Source: Spirochaetia bacterium 38H-sp
GTDB taxonomy: Bacteria; Spirochaetota; Spirochaetia; Winmispirales; Winmispiraceae
Assembly (NCBI GenBank): GCA_039023545.1
Contig: JBCHKQ010000005.1
Coordinates: 62,001-126,000 of the forward strand
Direction: 5' to 3'
Length of the DNA stretch: 64,000 bases
The notes beneath the pieces are model-generated. The model ran no database searches and was not told the origin of the DNA. It saw nothing but the letters and a program-made list of their open reading frames with translations. This document shows, piece after piece, positions 41,982 through 50,238 of this stretch (position 1 is the first letter of the stretch; the number at the start of each line of letters is the position of its first letter). The position numbers and the translations under genes are program-made.

Positions 41982-42845
41982 ATGGATAAAAAAACAATCA
42001 TATTTTTGTTTTTCTCTTTTATATCCTCGATAACATTGTCATCACAACAAGAAAAACAAGCAGAACTCAAATATACTCTGGACTGGAAATCAGGAAAGCT
42101 TAGCATAAGCCTAACCCAATCAACACGAGAGAAAGAACTAAGTCCCATATCACCTTACATAACACAAAGAGAAATAGAATCCCTTCTACCTTATTACATA
42201 AAACTTGCAATGGAAAAGATACAAGTAAACTCAAGGGAAAATATATCAGATATTCTTTTAAAACAACCACAATTGAATCTACAGCTTTTGGAAATAGATA
42301 AGGAAATAAAGAACAAAAATATAAGTTACAGCGATGACCTTGATAGTCTTACAATATCAGTAGACATAGAGCTATTTCCGTCAATAGCAGAGCTTCTTAT
42401 AAATCATAGTATGACAGAAGAAATACCTCACAGACTCGGATGGGTTGCAGCAGATAGTTTTACTGGTCTTGTAATAGACGCAAAAGGAGAACTCCCTATT
42501 TATGGTACAGAAAATAAAGGAAAGCTGATTCCAGCTATATTTCCTCGCATATTTAACAGCCGTGGAGAATTAATATTATCAGTAGAAATGCTGGATCCAA
42601 AAACAGCAAAAAAAACAGGCATTGCAGCTTACACCGATTCGTATGACGAAAAGCCTTTTCTGAACAGAATAGGTCAAAAACCTCTTAGGATAAAGGCAAA
42701 AGCAATATTTGGTAAAAATCCAACAGATATAGTCTTACCAGAAGAAGCTATAAAACTTCTTCTGGCAAAGGATGAAAATAGAAAAATATTACAAGAAGGT
42801 AAAATTCTTATTATCTGTGACAACGTGATACAAGAAGAGCCATGA
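41982..42845 (+). CDS. Secreted protein of unknown function, third gene of the mltD operon
   Basis: 287 aa with a signal peptide (TIIFLFFSFISSITLSSQ). The second half has a segment TGLVIDAKGELPIYGT, then AIFPRIFNSRGELILS and PLRIKAKAIFGKNPTDIVLPEEAIKLLL, which reminds me of a family of bacterial secreted proteins with TGLVVDARGLG...P(R)IL...DVV patterns, some near flagellar or LPP20-like genes. The match is from memory and weak. Its 3' end overlaps the convergent M20 peptidase gene by 35 nt. Confidence 0.7.
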   Translation: MDKKTIIFLFFSFISSITLSSQQEKQAELKYTLDWKSGKLSISLTQSTREKELSPISPYITQREIESLLPYYIKLAMEKIQVNSRENISDILLKQPQLNLQLLEIDKEIKNKNISYSDDLDSLTISVDIELFPSIAELLINHSMTEEIPHRLGWVAADSFTGLVIDAKGELPIYGTENKGKLIPAIFPRIFNSRGELILSVEMLDPKTAKKTGIAAYTDSYDEKPFLNRIGQKPLRIKAKAIFGKNPTDIVLPEEAIKLLLAKDENRKILQEGKILIICDNVIQEEP

Positions 42846-44079
42846 CTTCCGCATCTCTAAGCATATTATCAATGAGACAATACTCATTGGGTTGATGTGC
42901 CATTTCTCCAACAGTAGACCACACAACAGCTTCAAAGCCTTTATTACGCAGTGGAGCTGCAACAGTCCCACCACCTATTCCCATAGGTTTTGCTCTTATA
43001 CCATAGACTTCACCTATTGCCTCTTCAAGAGCTTTTACAAGCTTGCCATCAGAAGGGGTAGGGAGAGAGGTTATCCTATGTACAGTCTCTATATTAATCT
43101 CCACTCCATATTTTTTCTCGACCTCCTTACAGATAGACTCTATCTTAGAATAGACTTCGTCTAGATCAACCTCAGGAAGTATTCTGCAATCCACATAGAA
43201 AACATCTTCTCCTGGAACCGTATTGATATTGGGAACATTTGCCATTTTCTTGGATGGAACAAAAGTAGAAAAAGGTGGAGTAAACAGCTCATTGGTAGTA
43301 GAAAAAATCTCACCAAGAGAAGCAAGCCTCACAACAAGCTCGGAACCGGCAACAAATGCGTTCTTACCCAAATCAGGCCTAGAAGCATGGCACTGAACTC
43401 CCCTTGTTGTAAACTTAAGCCACATAAGGCTTTTTTCTGCAACCTCTATCATAGAGCTGTCAGGCAAACCTCCATCAGGAACCAGAAAGACATCCCCTTC
43501 TTTAAACAGTTCTCCATGCTGCTCGAGTAGTGCAATTATTCCATACTCATTGCCAAATTCTTCATCAGCTACAAAAAGAAGCTTAAGAGAACAAGTCAGC
43601 TCCAAATCAAGCTCAAGTATAGCAAGCGCTGCAAAAATGCTGCTTACCAAAGACTGCTGATTATCCTCTGTCCCTCTTCCATATATCTTGCCATCTTTAA
43701 CAACAGCAGAAAAAGGGTCTGTTTCCCACAGAGAATATTCCCCGGGAGGAACAACATCAAGATGAGTCATAATCCAAAAAGAAGAAGAATTATTATCTTT
43801 ATCTATATTATCTATAGAACAGATTACAGAAGGCCTGGAGCCTCTCTCTGCTCTTTGGTCAGGAACCTCTATAACAGAGATGGTTGCATTGTATCCTTTA
43901 TCTTTTGCAACAGATATGAGGTTTTCGTCAAGCCAAGCAATCAGAGCTTCTGCTTTCTGCCACTCTCCCTTGCCTCCTATATCAGGAGCAAGAGCAGGAA
44001 TTGCTGTAAGAAGCTTCTGAAGCTCTATCATATCGGACTTTCTGGATTTTATATAGGCTTTTATTTTTTCAGCACTCAT
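42811..44079 (-). CDS. M20-family metallopeptidase (Sapep/ArgE-DapE-like dipeptidase)
   Basis: 422 aa from ATG 44079 (GGAGGG 4 nt upstream). Zinc and catalytic residues are in MTHLDVVPPGE (His, Asp), GRGTEDNQQ, ADEEFGNEYG (Glu-Glu) and a late His. The EYGIIALLEQHGELF stretch is like the Sapep dipeptidase group that hydrolyses Xaa-His and other dipeptides. The exact substrate is open. It overlaps the yigZ stop by 11 nt and converges on the mltD operon, sharing 35 nt at the ends. Confidence 0.9.
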   Translation of the reverse strand: MSAEKIKAYIKSRKSDMIELQKLLTAIPALAPDIGGKGEWQKAEALIAWLDENLISVAKDKGYNATISVIEVPDQRAERGSRPSVICSIDNIDKDNNSSSFWIMTHLDVVPPGEYSLWETDPFSAVVKDGKIYGRGTEDNQQSLVSSIFAALAILELDLELTCSLKLLFVADEEFGNEYGIIALLEQHGELFKEGDVFLVPDGGLPDSSMIEVAEKSLMWLKFTTRGVQCHASRPDLGKNAFVAGSELVVRLASLGEIFSTTNELFTPPFSTFVPSKKMANVPNINTVPGEDVFYVDCRILPEVDLDEVYSKIESICKEVEKKYGVEINIETVHRITSLPTPSDGKLVKALEEAIGEVYGIRAKPMGIGGGTVAAPLRNKGFEAVVWSTVGEMAHQPNEYCLIDNMLRDAEVMALLVSRCHR

Positions 44080-44698
44080 TATTCCCTCCATTAAATTTAA
44101 GCACTAGGTTTTTGCCTCCCTGAGAAAGTTTCATAAGCTCAGTTTTAAAATTATGCCACTTAGTTTCTGCAATAGAGGCATCAAGCTCAACAGAGCTCGC
44201 ATAGTTTTCATTCTTTATTTTCAAAGAATACTTGTCAACAAGCGGTTTTATCCTGTGATAAAGTTCGTAAGAACATGACAGGGAAAACTCACACATAGGA
44301 ACATACTCACGAATGTCGGAAGAATCAAGGGCAAGTCTGGCAGCCTCCGCATACGCATGAACAAGTCCTCCTGTTCCAAGTTTTATTCCACCAAAGTATC
44401 TAATAACAACAACAAGGAGATTCCACAGGTTCCTTCCTGTTATCTGAGAAAGAACGGGTTTTCCAGCTGTTCCATGTGGTTCACCATCATCGCTCATGCC
44501 AATAATCTCAGAACCTGGCTTGCCTATGGCATATGCATATACAACATGAGTTGCATCAGAATATTCTTCTCGTTTCTTTTTTATCTCTATCTCTGCCGTA
44601 TCCCTATCTATCACGGGAATAGCATAGGATATAAAACGAGAACGCTTTACAGTATATTCTGCCATGGAAACGGAAGATATCATAAAGTAAGAACTCAT
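44069..44698 (-). CDS. yigZ: YigZ/IMPACT-family protein
   Basis: 209 aa. The IMPACT N-terminal domain is clear: VKRSRFISYAIPV, DATHVVYAY, SDDGEPHGTAGKPVL, VVIRYFGGIKLGTGGLVHAYA. C-terminal DUF1949 domain about 140-200. The ATG at 44698 lacks a ribosome site, and a TATAAT (44707-44712) ends 8 nt upstream, so the mRNA may be leaderless. It is cotranscribed with the M20 peptidase. The molecular role is not settled; IMPACT proteins affect translation regulation in eukaryotes. Confidence 0.9.
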   Translation of the reverse strand: MSSYFMISSVSMAEYTVKRSRFISYAIPVIDRDTAEIEIKKKREEYSDATHVVYAYAIGKPGSEIIGMSDDGEPHGTAGKPVLSQITGRNLWNLLVVVIRYFGGIKLGTGGLVHAYAEAARLALDSSDIREYVPMCEFSLSCSYELYHRIKPLVDKYSLKIKNENYASSVELDASIAETKWHNFKTELMKLSQGGKNLVLKFNGGNNEC

Positions 44699-44706
44699 AT
44701 AACAAG

Positions 44707-44712
44707 ATTATA
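44707..44712 (-). promoter_or_regulatory. -10 box of yigZ, probably leaderless
   Basis: Consensus TATAAT on the minus strand, 8 nt before the ATG of yigZ. A TTGAGT lies 15 nt upstream. No Shine-Dalgarno precedes the gene. Confidence 0.5.
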
Positions 44713-44804
44713 TAAGACTCTAAAAACACTCAATATATAAAAAAATACGACAATACTTTTCTTATGGTAATTTATCGAGTAATATGCATTATACGGAGGA
44801 AAAA

Positions 44805-45278
44805 ATGGATTATGTAAAGACAATTGCCCTTGTTGCACATGATAATAGAAAGCAGGATTTACTTGAGTGGGTAAGATGGAATTATAAAACTCTTATCCAG
44901 CATAAGCTTGTATGCACAGGTACTACAGGAAAGCTTGTACAAGAAACCATAACAGGTCTTATGGAAGAAGGAGACAGACAGACATATCCCATTATAAGAT
45001 TAAAGTCAGGACCATTGGGAGGAGACCAGCAGCTTGGCGCTATGATAGCAGAAGAGAAAGTTGATATACTTATATTCCTGTGGGATCCAATGGAACCTCA
45101 ACCACATGATGTCGATGTTAAGGCTTTATTAAGAATAGCAGTTCTATATAATATTCCCATAGCAAACAACAGATCCACAGCAGACTTTATTATCTCATCA
45201 GAGTTGTTTAAACAGCAATACCAGCCCATAAAGAGAGATTATTCCAGCTATTTAAACAGAACAGTACCCGGAGAATAA
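44805..45278 (+). CDS. mgsA: Methylglyoxal synthase
   Basis: 157 aa from ATG 44805 (GGAGG 5 nt upstream; an upstream ATG at 44784 has no ribosome site). IALVAHDNRK, CTGTTGKLV, LKSGPLGGDQQLGAMIAE and the catalytic Asp in FLWDPMEPQPHDVDVKAL match MgsA closely. It turns dihydroxyacetone phosphate into methylglyoxal and phosphate, a bypass of lower glycolysis under phosphate limitation. It is first in mgsA-rdgB-pepF; rdgB starts 3 nt later. Confidence 0.95.
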   Translation: MDYVKTIALVAHDNRKQDLLEWVRWNYKTLIQHKLVCTGTTGKLVQETITGLMEEGDRQTYPIIRLKSGPLGGDQQLGAMIAEEKVDILIFLWDPMEPQPHDVDVKALLRIAVLYNIPIANNRSTADFIISSELFKQQYQPIKRDYSSYLNRTVPGE

Positions 45279-45281
45279 AAG

Positions 45282-45869
45282 ATGCAAATAATCCTTGCCA
45301 GCAACAATCAGCACAAAAAAGAAGAACTGGGGAAGATACTTTATCCCCACACCATACTATTGCCTCAGGACATGGGTATAAGCTTCTCCTGCGAGGAAAC
45401 AGGAAAGACATACATAGAAAATGCGATACAAAAAGCACAGACATTATACAAACAGATAGAGAAACCTGTTCTTTCCGATGATTCTGGGCTTAGTGTTGAA
45501 GCACTTGACGGAAGACCTGGAATACATTCTGCCAGATTTGGAGAACAGGAAACAGGAAAAAAGCTTAACCAGAAAGAAAAGAATAGACTTCTTTTGGAAC
45601 TTATGGGTGACAAAAAAGAACGAAAAGCAGCATTTGTCTGCTGCATGGTTCTTTTTATAAACCCATTGAGAATATATGCTGTGCAGGAAACACTGGAAGG
45701 TTATATTGCAACAGAGGAACGCGGGACAAACGGATTTGGCTATGACCCTATCTTCTATCTGCCACAATATGATAAACACCTTGCAGAACTATCTCCCGAG
45801 GAAAAAAACAAGATATCCCACAGAGGGAAGGCAGCAAAAAGAATATCAAAACTTTTGGAGGATATATGA
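45282..45869 (+). CDS. rdgB: XTP/dITP diphosphatase
   Basis: 195 aa, normal length. SNNQHKKEELGKIL, SDDSGLSVEALDGRPGIHSARFG and ERGTNGFGYDPIFYLP are diagnostic of the Ham1/RdgB family, which removes non-canonical purine nucleotides (XTP, dITP) from the pool. The ATG of pepF overlaps its stop by 4 nt. Confidence 0.95.
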   Translation: MQIILASNNQHKKEELGKILYPHTILLPQDMGISFSCEETGKTYIENAIQKAQTLYKQIEKPVLSDDSGLSVEALDGRPGIHSARFGEQETGKKLNQKEKNRLLLELMGDKKERKAAFVCCMVLFINPLRIYAVQETLEGYIATEERGTNGFGYDPIFYLPQYDKHLAELSPEEKNKISHRGKAAKRISKLLEDI

Positions 45870-47653
45870 AACTCATCACAAGAAAAGAACAAAAAAAGCA
45901 GGATTGCTGGGATTTATCTAGCCTCTTTGCAAACGATAAAGAGTGGGAAGAAACACTAGAAGAAATAAAAAAAGAGATTCCTGTTCTGCTAGAGTATAAA
46001 GGAAAGCTTTCCCAATCCGTTAAAGTTTTTTCGGACTTTCTGGTTAAATATTTCTCCTTATTACAAAAAGCAGAAGCCTTAGGTGTATATGCATATCTAA
46101 GACTTTCTGAGGACGGAGGAGAAGCAGAAAGACAAAAATTATGGGGTATTTATCTGGGATTTTCCGCACAATTTTCAAGTGCACTCAGTTTTGTAGAACC
46201 AGAGATTCTAAAGTTGCCTCAAGAAATAACAGATTATGTGCTCAAAGATGATTCTCAAAAAGATTATCACATCTGGTTAAAAAAGCTTTTGAGGTATAAA
46301 AAATATATACTTACGGAAGAACAGGAAAAACTTCTTGCAGAACTTTCCGAGTCCAGGTCTCTTGCTCAGAGGGCTTTTTCTGCTCTTAATGATGTGGATA
46401 TGGAATTTGGCACTGTGGAGACAGAAAAGGGGTTGGAGTCTTTGACTCATGGCTCATATATGCGCTTTATGGAAAATAGAAACAGGGCTATAAGAGAACA
46501 AGCATATATGCAGTATCTTAACCAATATAAGAAACACTACAATACAATATCCACGCTTTATACAACTCAGGTAAAGCAAAATTCAACAGAAGCAAGGTTA
46601 AGAGGCTACAAGTCATCCCTGGAAGCCAAGCTTTATCCTGACGATGTTTCTACAGAACTGTATACACATCTGATAAAACAGGTAGAAGAAGCACTCCCTG
46701 TGCTGCATAGATATTATGAGCTTAGAAGAAACAAGTTAAACCTGGATAAACTAAAGCTCTATGATACAAAAGTTCCTCTCACATCGGAGCCAAAAATCAA
46801 TTACCCGTATGAAGAGGCTGTAGAAATTGTCTGCAAGGCACTTAGCCCGCTGGGAGAGGATTATACCAATGTTTTAAAGAAAGGACTCACCTCAGGGTGG
46901 GTAGACAGATATGAGAACAAGGGTAAACGTTCTGGAGCATTTTCCTATGGCTGTTACTCCGGAGAACCTTATATCCTGCTCAACTATGATCCCACAGTGC
47001 TGAGACACGTCTTTACACTGGCACATGAGGCCGGACACTCCATGCACTCATATTACAGTGTAAAAAATAACCCCTTCCCACATTATAACTATTCAATCTT
47101 TGAAGCAGAGGTAGCATCCACATTCAACGAGGAGCTCCTTTTGGACTACATGCTCAAGCAGGCGGATAAGACCTTAAAAACAGCACTCATACTCAAACAT
47201 ACAGATGAGCTGATAGGCACCTACTTTAGACAGACAATGTTTGCAGAATTTGAGCTGGCTGTGCACAACATTGCAGATGCAGGACAACCCGTAACCGGGC
47301 AAAACATCCTGGAGATTTACCAAAAACTGCTAAAAAAATACTTCGGTCCTGCAGTAGAGATAGGAGAAATAGACTGCTACGAATCATTAAGAATTCCTCA
47401 CTTTTACAGAGCATTCTACGTATACAAATATGCAACAGGCATAACAGCAGCTCTCAATCTTGCAGAGGCTGTAAAACAGGATAAAGCCGGAGCAAAAGAA
47501 GCATACAGACAATTCTTATCAAACGGAGGCTCATCCTTCCCCATAGAAAACCTGAAAAAAGCCGGGGTAGACCTCATGAGTGACGCTCCGTACAAAAGAC
47601 TTTCTGAAGTTTTTGCCTCTCACGTAGCTGAGCTGGAAAAATCTCTTCTGTAA
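45866..47653 (+). CDS. pepF: Oligoendopeptidase F (M3 metallopeptidase)
   Basis: 595 aa, normal length. The zinc site is AHEAGHSMHSYYS (HExxH), with the third ligand Glu in FEAEVASTFNEE. It hydrolyses oligopeptides of about 7-17 residues in the cytoplasm. The sequence is complete from start to the TAA at 47651. Third positions are G/T-rich in the first two thirds and A/C-rich after about 47,000, the same kind of change as in speA and galE. A repeat/terminator block follows directly. Confidence 0.94.
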   Translation: MKLITRKEQKKQDCWDLSSLFANDKEWEETLEEIKKEIPVLLEYKGKLSQSVKVFSDFLVKYFSLLQKAEALGVYAYLRLSEDGGEAERQKLWGIYLGFSAQFSSALSFVEPEILKLPQEITDYVLKDDSQKDYHIWLKKLLRYKKYILTEEQEKLLAELSESRSLAQRAFSALNDVDMEFGTVETEKGLESLTHGSYMRFMENRNRAIREQAYMQYLNQYKKHYNTISTLYTTQVKQNSTEARLRGYKSSLEAKLYPDDVSTELYTHLIKQVEEALPVLHRYYELRRNKLNLDKLKLYDTKVPLTSEPKINYPYEEAVEIVCKALSPLGEDYTNVLKKGLTSGWVDRYENKGKRSGAFSYGCYSGEPYILLNYDPTVLRHVFTLAHEAGHSMHSYYSVKNNPFPHYNYSIFEAEVASTFNEELLLDYMLKQADKTLKTALILKHTDELIGTYFRQTMFAEFELAVHNIADAGQPVTGQNILEIYQKLLKKYFGPAVEIGEIDCYESLRIPHFYRAFYVYKYATGITAALNLAEAVKQDKAGAKEAYRQFLSNGGSSFPIENLKKAGVDLMSDAPYKRLSEVFASHVAELEKSLL

Positions 47654-47657
47654 AAAA

Positions 47658-47737
47658 GCGTTTTGACTTGGGCAAAACGCGTTCGGTCTAAAAATAAAAA
47701 AACCGAACGGCAGGGCTAATCCGCCCTGCCTTTTTTT
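47658..47737. repeat. Back-to-back right and left repeat halves: terminators of pepF and lnt
   Basis: Right half: GCGTTTTG with CAAAACGC (47658-47665, 47673-47680), then GTTCGGTCTAAAAAT. Left half: AACCGAACGG (47701-47710), then GGCAGGGC with GCCCTGCC (47709-47716, 47723-47730) and seven T (47731-47737). Same R-then-L order as at 36646. The left-half stem overlaps the last codons and stop (47716-47718) of lnt, whose final residues Gly-Arg-Ala-Asp are coded by the stem. Confidence 0.85.
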
Positions 47738-49320
47738 ATAAGTCTGAGAACAAATCCGGCTGCCAGTGCCAAAACTGATGCATAAAGAGAAAGATAAGCA
47801 AACCAATCGCCCCATAAGGTATAAAGTGTTGTAACAGAATCATATACAGGTATATCATATATAAGATAATCTTCTGTAAAAGGCTCTAGTTGTGCAAGAA
47901 TTCTGCCGTTTGGCGATATTACAACAGTCATGCCACCATTGGTAGCACGGGCAAAAAAACGTCTGTTCTCAATGGCTCTAAAAAGAGCGACTGTCATATG
48001 CTGCATCTCGTTGGAAACAACACCAGCCCAGCTGTCATTGCCGACGTTTATAATAACCTGTGCACCGCGCTTTATAAACTCCCTGGCAAGATAACCAAAG
48101 GTATCTTCAAAACATACAAGCGTAAAAAATCTAGCTTTACCATCATCAAAGATGGTATAATCAGTACCTTTTTCCCAAAAATGGGTATCTGCATTTTTAA
48201 GCAAATTGTAGAGAAAGGGGAGCTGTTTTTCATATGGAAAATGCTCCGTAAAAGGAACAAGATGCAGTTTTCTGTAAGGCGGCTCTGAGAGTTTGCCGTT
48301 TATATAGGCATAAACTCCGTTGTAATCTATGCGCTCCACTTTTCCATCATCAATCCTCACAGGTCTCCCGTCATCATTGCCAAAAACAAATGTATAGCCC
48401 TTTCTTGATTCCAGATATGCCAATAGTTCCTCAACCAGCCTAGTAGAAAGAGGATTTGTCCTCACATACATATGCCAGTAAAGAGATGGGACAAAGGCTG
48501 TTTCAGACCATATTACAGCATCCAAGTCAGGAGATTCTTTTATAGCATCTTCCGACAATCTTCTAAGCCTGTTAAAACCATCCCGATAAGCTACAAGACC
48601 TCCTTTCCATGGGTCTTTATTGTGCTGTACAAGAGCTACCCTCCATGTGGGAGAAGCAGAATAATCAACCTGAGAAAAAAAGCCATATATCAAGATAAGC
48701 GTAAAAAGCCCAACATAGACAAGAGCTGGGATTTTTTCTTGTTTGAGTGATAAAGAAACATTAGAAGAAGCAAGCAGATTTCCCCAAAAGGCAGAGGGAA
48801 ATACTACCATAAGGGATACTGGCCAAACTCCACCCAAAGAAGCTATCTGTATAAAAGGTATAAACGCATACTGAGAATAACCTATAATCCCATAGGGATA
48901 GCCCAAAAATCCAGTGGTCTTAAGATACTCATAAGCAACCCAGATAAAAGTCTGCAATATATATCCACGATTGGGGAAAAAATATATTGCTAGTTTCAAA
49001 GCAAGAAATAAAAAAATTCCATAAAAGGCATATATAGGAGGAACAATAAATATGGCAAGTGGATGAAACGTAGCAAGCCAAAAATTATAAAGTGCATAAG
49101 AAGCAAAACCATGATAAAGGCCATACAGCCATATGGTTTTCCAAGAAGAATGTCTTATAACAGGGAAGATAGGAAGAAGAGCAAAAAAGCCAAGAACCCC
49201 TATACCACCCCTGACAAGTGGATTGGGAAAAGAAAGAGCAAACAGAACCGCAGAACACAATACGAGGAAGAAGCGCTTGGATATGCTCCTTCCTTCAAAA
49301 AAAGATAATAGCTTCTTCAT
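47716..49320 (-). CDS. lnt: Apolipoprotein N-acyltransferase
   Basis: 534 aa. Several N-terminal membrane helices (about 1-230) are followed by a nitrilase-like domain (240-490) with the catalytic Glu in WSETAF, Lys in RKLHLVPFTEHFPYE and Cys in VCFEDTFG, and a final helix. It adds the third acyl chain to the N-terminus of lipoproteins. The ATG has no ribosome site and lies 11 nt after the hup stop. The stop codon is inside a repeat stem. The hup-lnt order is kept in spirochaetes such as Treponema (from memory). Confidence 0.94.
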   Translation of the reverse strand: MKKLLSFFEGRSISKRFFLVLCSAVLFALSFPNPLVRGGIGVLGFFALLPIFPVIRHSSWKTIWLYGLYHGFASYALYNFWLATFHPLAIFIVPPIYAFYGIFLFLALKLAIYFFPNRGYILQTFIWVAYEYLKTTGFLGYPYGIIGYSQYAFIPFIQIASLGGVWPVSLMVVFPSAFWGNLLASSNVSLSLKQEKIPALVYVGLFTLILIYGFFSQVDYSASPTWRVALVQHNKDPWKGGLVAYRDGFNRLRRLSEDAIKESPDLDAVIWSETAFVPSLYWHMYVRTNPLSTRLVEELLAYLESRKGYTFVFGNDDGRPVRIDDGKVERIDYNGVYAYINGKLSEPPYRKLHLVPFTEHFPYEKQLPFLYNLLKNADTHFWEKGTDYTIFDDGKARFFTLVCFEDTFGYLAREFIKRGAQVIINVGNDSWAGVVSNEMQHMTVALFRAIENRRFFARATNGGMTVVISPNGRILAQLEPFTEDYLIYDIPVYDSVTTLYTLWGDWFAYLSLYASVLALAAGFVLRLIKKGRAD

Positions 49321-49331
49321 GGAGAAGAAAA

Positions 49332-49640
49332 TTATTCTTTTACATTCCAGACGGACTCTTTAAGCTCTTTCCCCGGCCTAAAGACAGCAACGCCGTGATC
49401 AGAGACTGTCACAATCTCACCTGTCTTGGGATTTCTGGCCCTCTCTCTTCCCTTTCTGATTCTGATTTCAAAAGTGCCAAAGCCTCTAAGTTCCACAGTC
49501 TTACCGTCTACTAGAGCCTTCTTCACTTCTTCAAAGAAGGAGTCAATTACAAACTGGATATCCTTCTTGCTCAAATCACAATCCTGAGAAATACTCTCGA
49601 CAATCTGTGCCTTTGTCAATTTTTCTATTTTTCTGTCCAC
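49332..49640 (-). CDS. hup: HU/IHF-family DNA-binding protein
   Basis: 102 aa from GTG 49640; AAGGAG is 5 nt upstream of this codon and abuts the GTG at 49646, so I prefer the inner one. LTKAQIVESISQD, FFEEVKKALVDGKTVELRGFGTFEIRIRKGRERARNP is the HU arm with the DNA-binding beta ribbon and Pro of the tip. It is a nucleoid protein that bends DNA. It lies between rpsT and lnt. Confidence 0.94.
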   Translation of the reverse strand: MDRKIEKLTKAQIVESISQDCDLSKKDIQFVIDSFFEEVKKALVDGKTVELRGFGTFEIRIRKGRERARNPKTGEIVTVSDHGVAVFRPGKELKESVWNVKE

Positions 49641-49679
49641 AGGCACTCCTTTACTATGGAGGGAGTCCCCCCAGAAGAA

Positions 49680-49946
49680 TTATTCTGCAGCTAAAGCATT
49701 GAGCTTTTTATAAAGCCTGGACTTCTTACGCGCTGCAGTATTTTTATGAAGGATTCCCTTACGGGAAACCGTATCAAGCTGTTTTACAACCAATTTAAGC
49801 TGCGATTCTGCTTCTTCTTTGTTATTGCTTTTTACAGCAAGAAGAAACTTCTTAATCTCAGTCCTTACTCTGCTTTTTGCGGCCTTATTTCGCAGCTGTC
49901 TTTTTTTATTCTGCCGCTCTCTCTTCTGCGCATTCTTGGAACCCAA
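49680..49946 (-). CDS. rpsT: 30S ribosomal protein S20
   Basis: 88 aa if started at TTG 49946: GGAGG lies 6 nt upstream of that TTG, but directly abuts the ATG at 49952, which would give 90 aa. Lys/Arg-rich helical sequence: KNAQKRERQNKKRQLRN, KKFLLAV, VSRKGILHKNTAARKKSRLYKKLNAL, the standard S20 C-terminus. It binds 16S rRNA early in 30S assembly. It follows the 56-aa zinc-ribbon gene by about 50 nt. Confidence 0.93.
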   Translation of the reverse strand: MGSKNAQKRERQNKKRQLRNKAAKSRVRTEIKKFLLAVKSNNKEEAESQLKLVVKQLDTVSRKGILHKNTAARKKSRLYKKLNALAAE

Positions 49947-50002
49947 ATCCATCCTCCTGTCAGACTAACATAACACACAATTTCTGATACGTCAATATTT
50001 TA

Positions 50003-50173
50003 TTAAAAAAGGTCTTTAGGGCGACGCCCTGTTTTTTTACACTTACTGCATACGGCATGAGTTTTGAGCTTGCCGTTTTCAAATACTGCTTTAACCTGTA
50101 TCTCACCGCCACAGGAACACAGGAGCTTTTGAGCACCACGGTTAACCTTAGCGTTTTTACTCACCTTACCCAT
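50003..50173 (-). CDS. 56-aa zinc-ribbon protein, unannotated size class
   Basis: ATG 50173 with GGAGG 7 nt upstream, stop 50003. Highly basic, with CSCGG (Cys19, Cys21) and CSKC (Cys42, Cys45) able to form one zinc knuckle pair; the N-terminus MGKVSKNAKVNRGAQKLL and C-terminus KKTGRRPKDLF carry Lys/Arg clusters. It looks like a ribosome- or nucleic-acid-associated small protein, and its place before rpsT supports that. I do not recognise a named family. Its 3' end forms a GGGCGACGCCC stem on the opposite strand, which is coding, not a terminator. Confidence 0.8.
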   Translation of the reverse strand: MGKVSKNAKVNRGAQKLLCSCGGEIQVKAVFENGKLKTHAVCSKCKKTGRRPKDLF

Positions 50174-50238
50174 ATATAGCCTCCAACATATATTTTACAG
50201 TGGAACTGATGTTAGCACAACATATATTTTTGTGTCAA

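Noticed and set aside
50013..50036. Hairpin AGGGC-GAC-GCCCT followed by T-run as a terminator
   Set aside because: It lies in the coding sequence of the 56-aa zinc-ribbon protein on the minus strand, and no plus-strand gene ends there.
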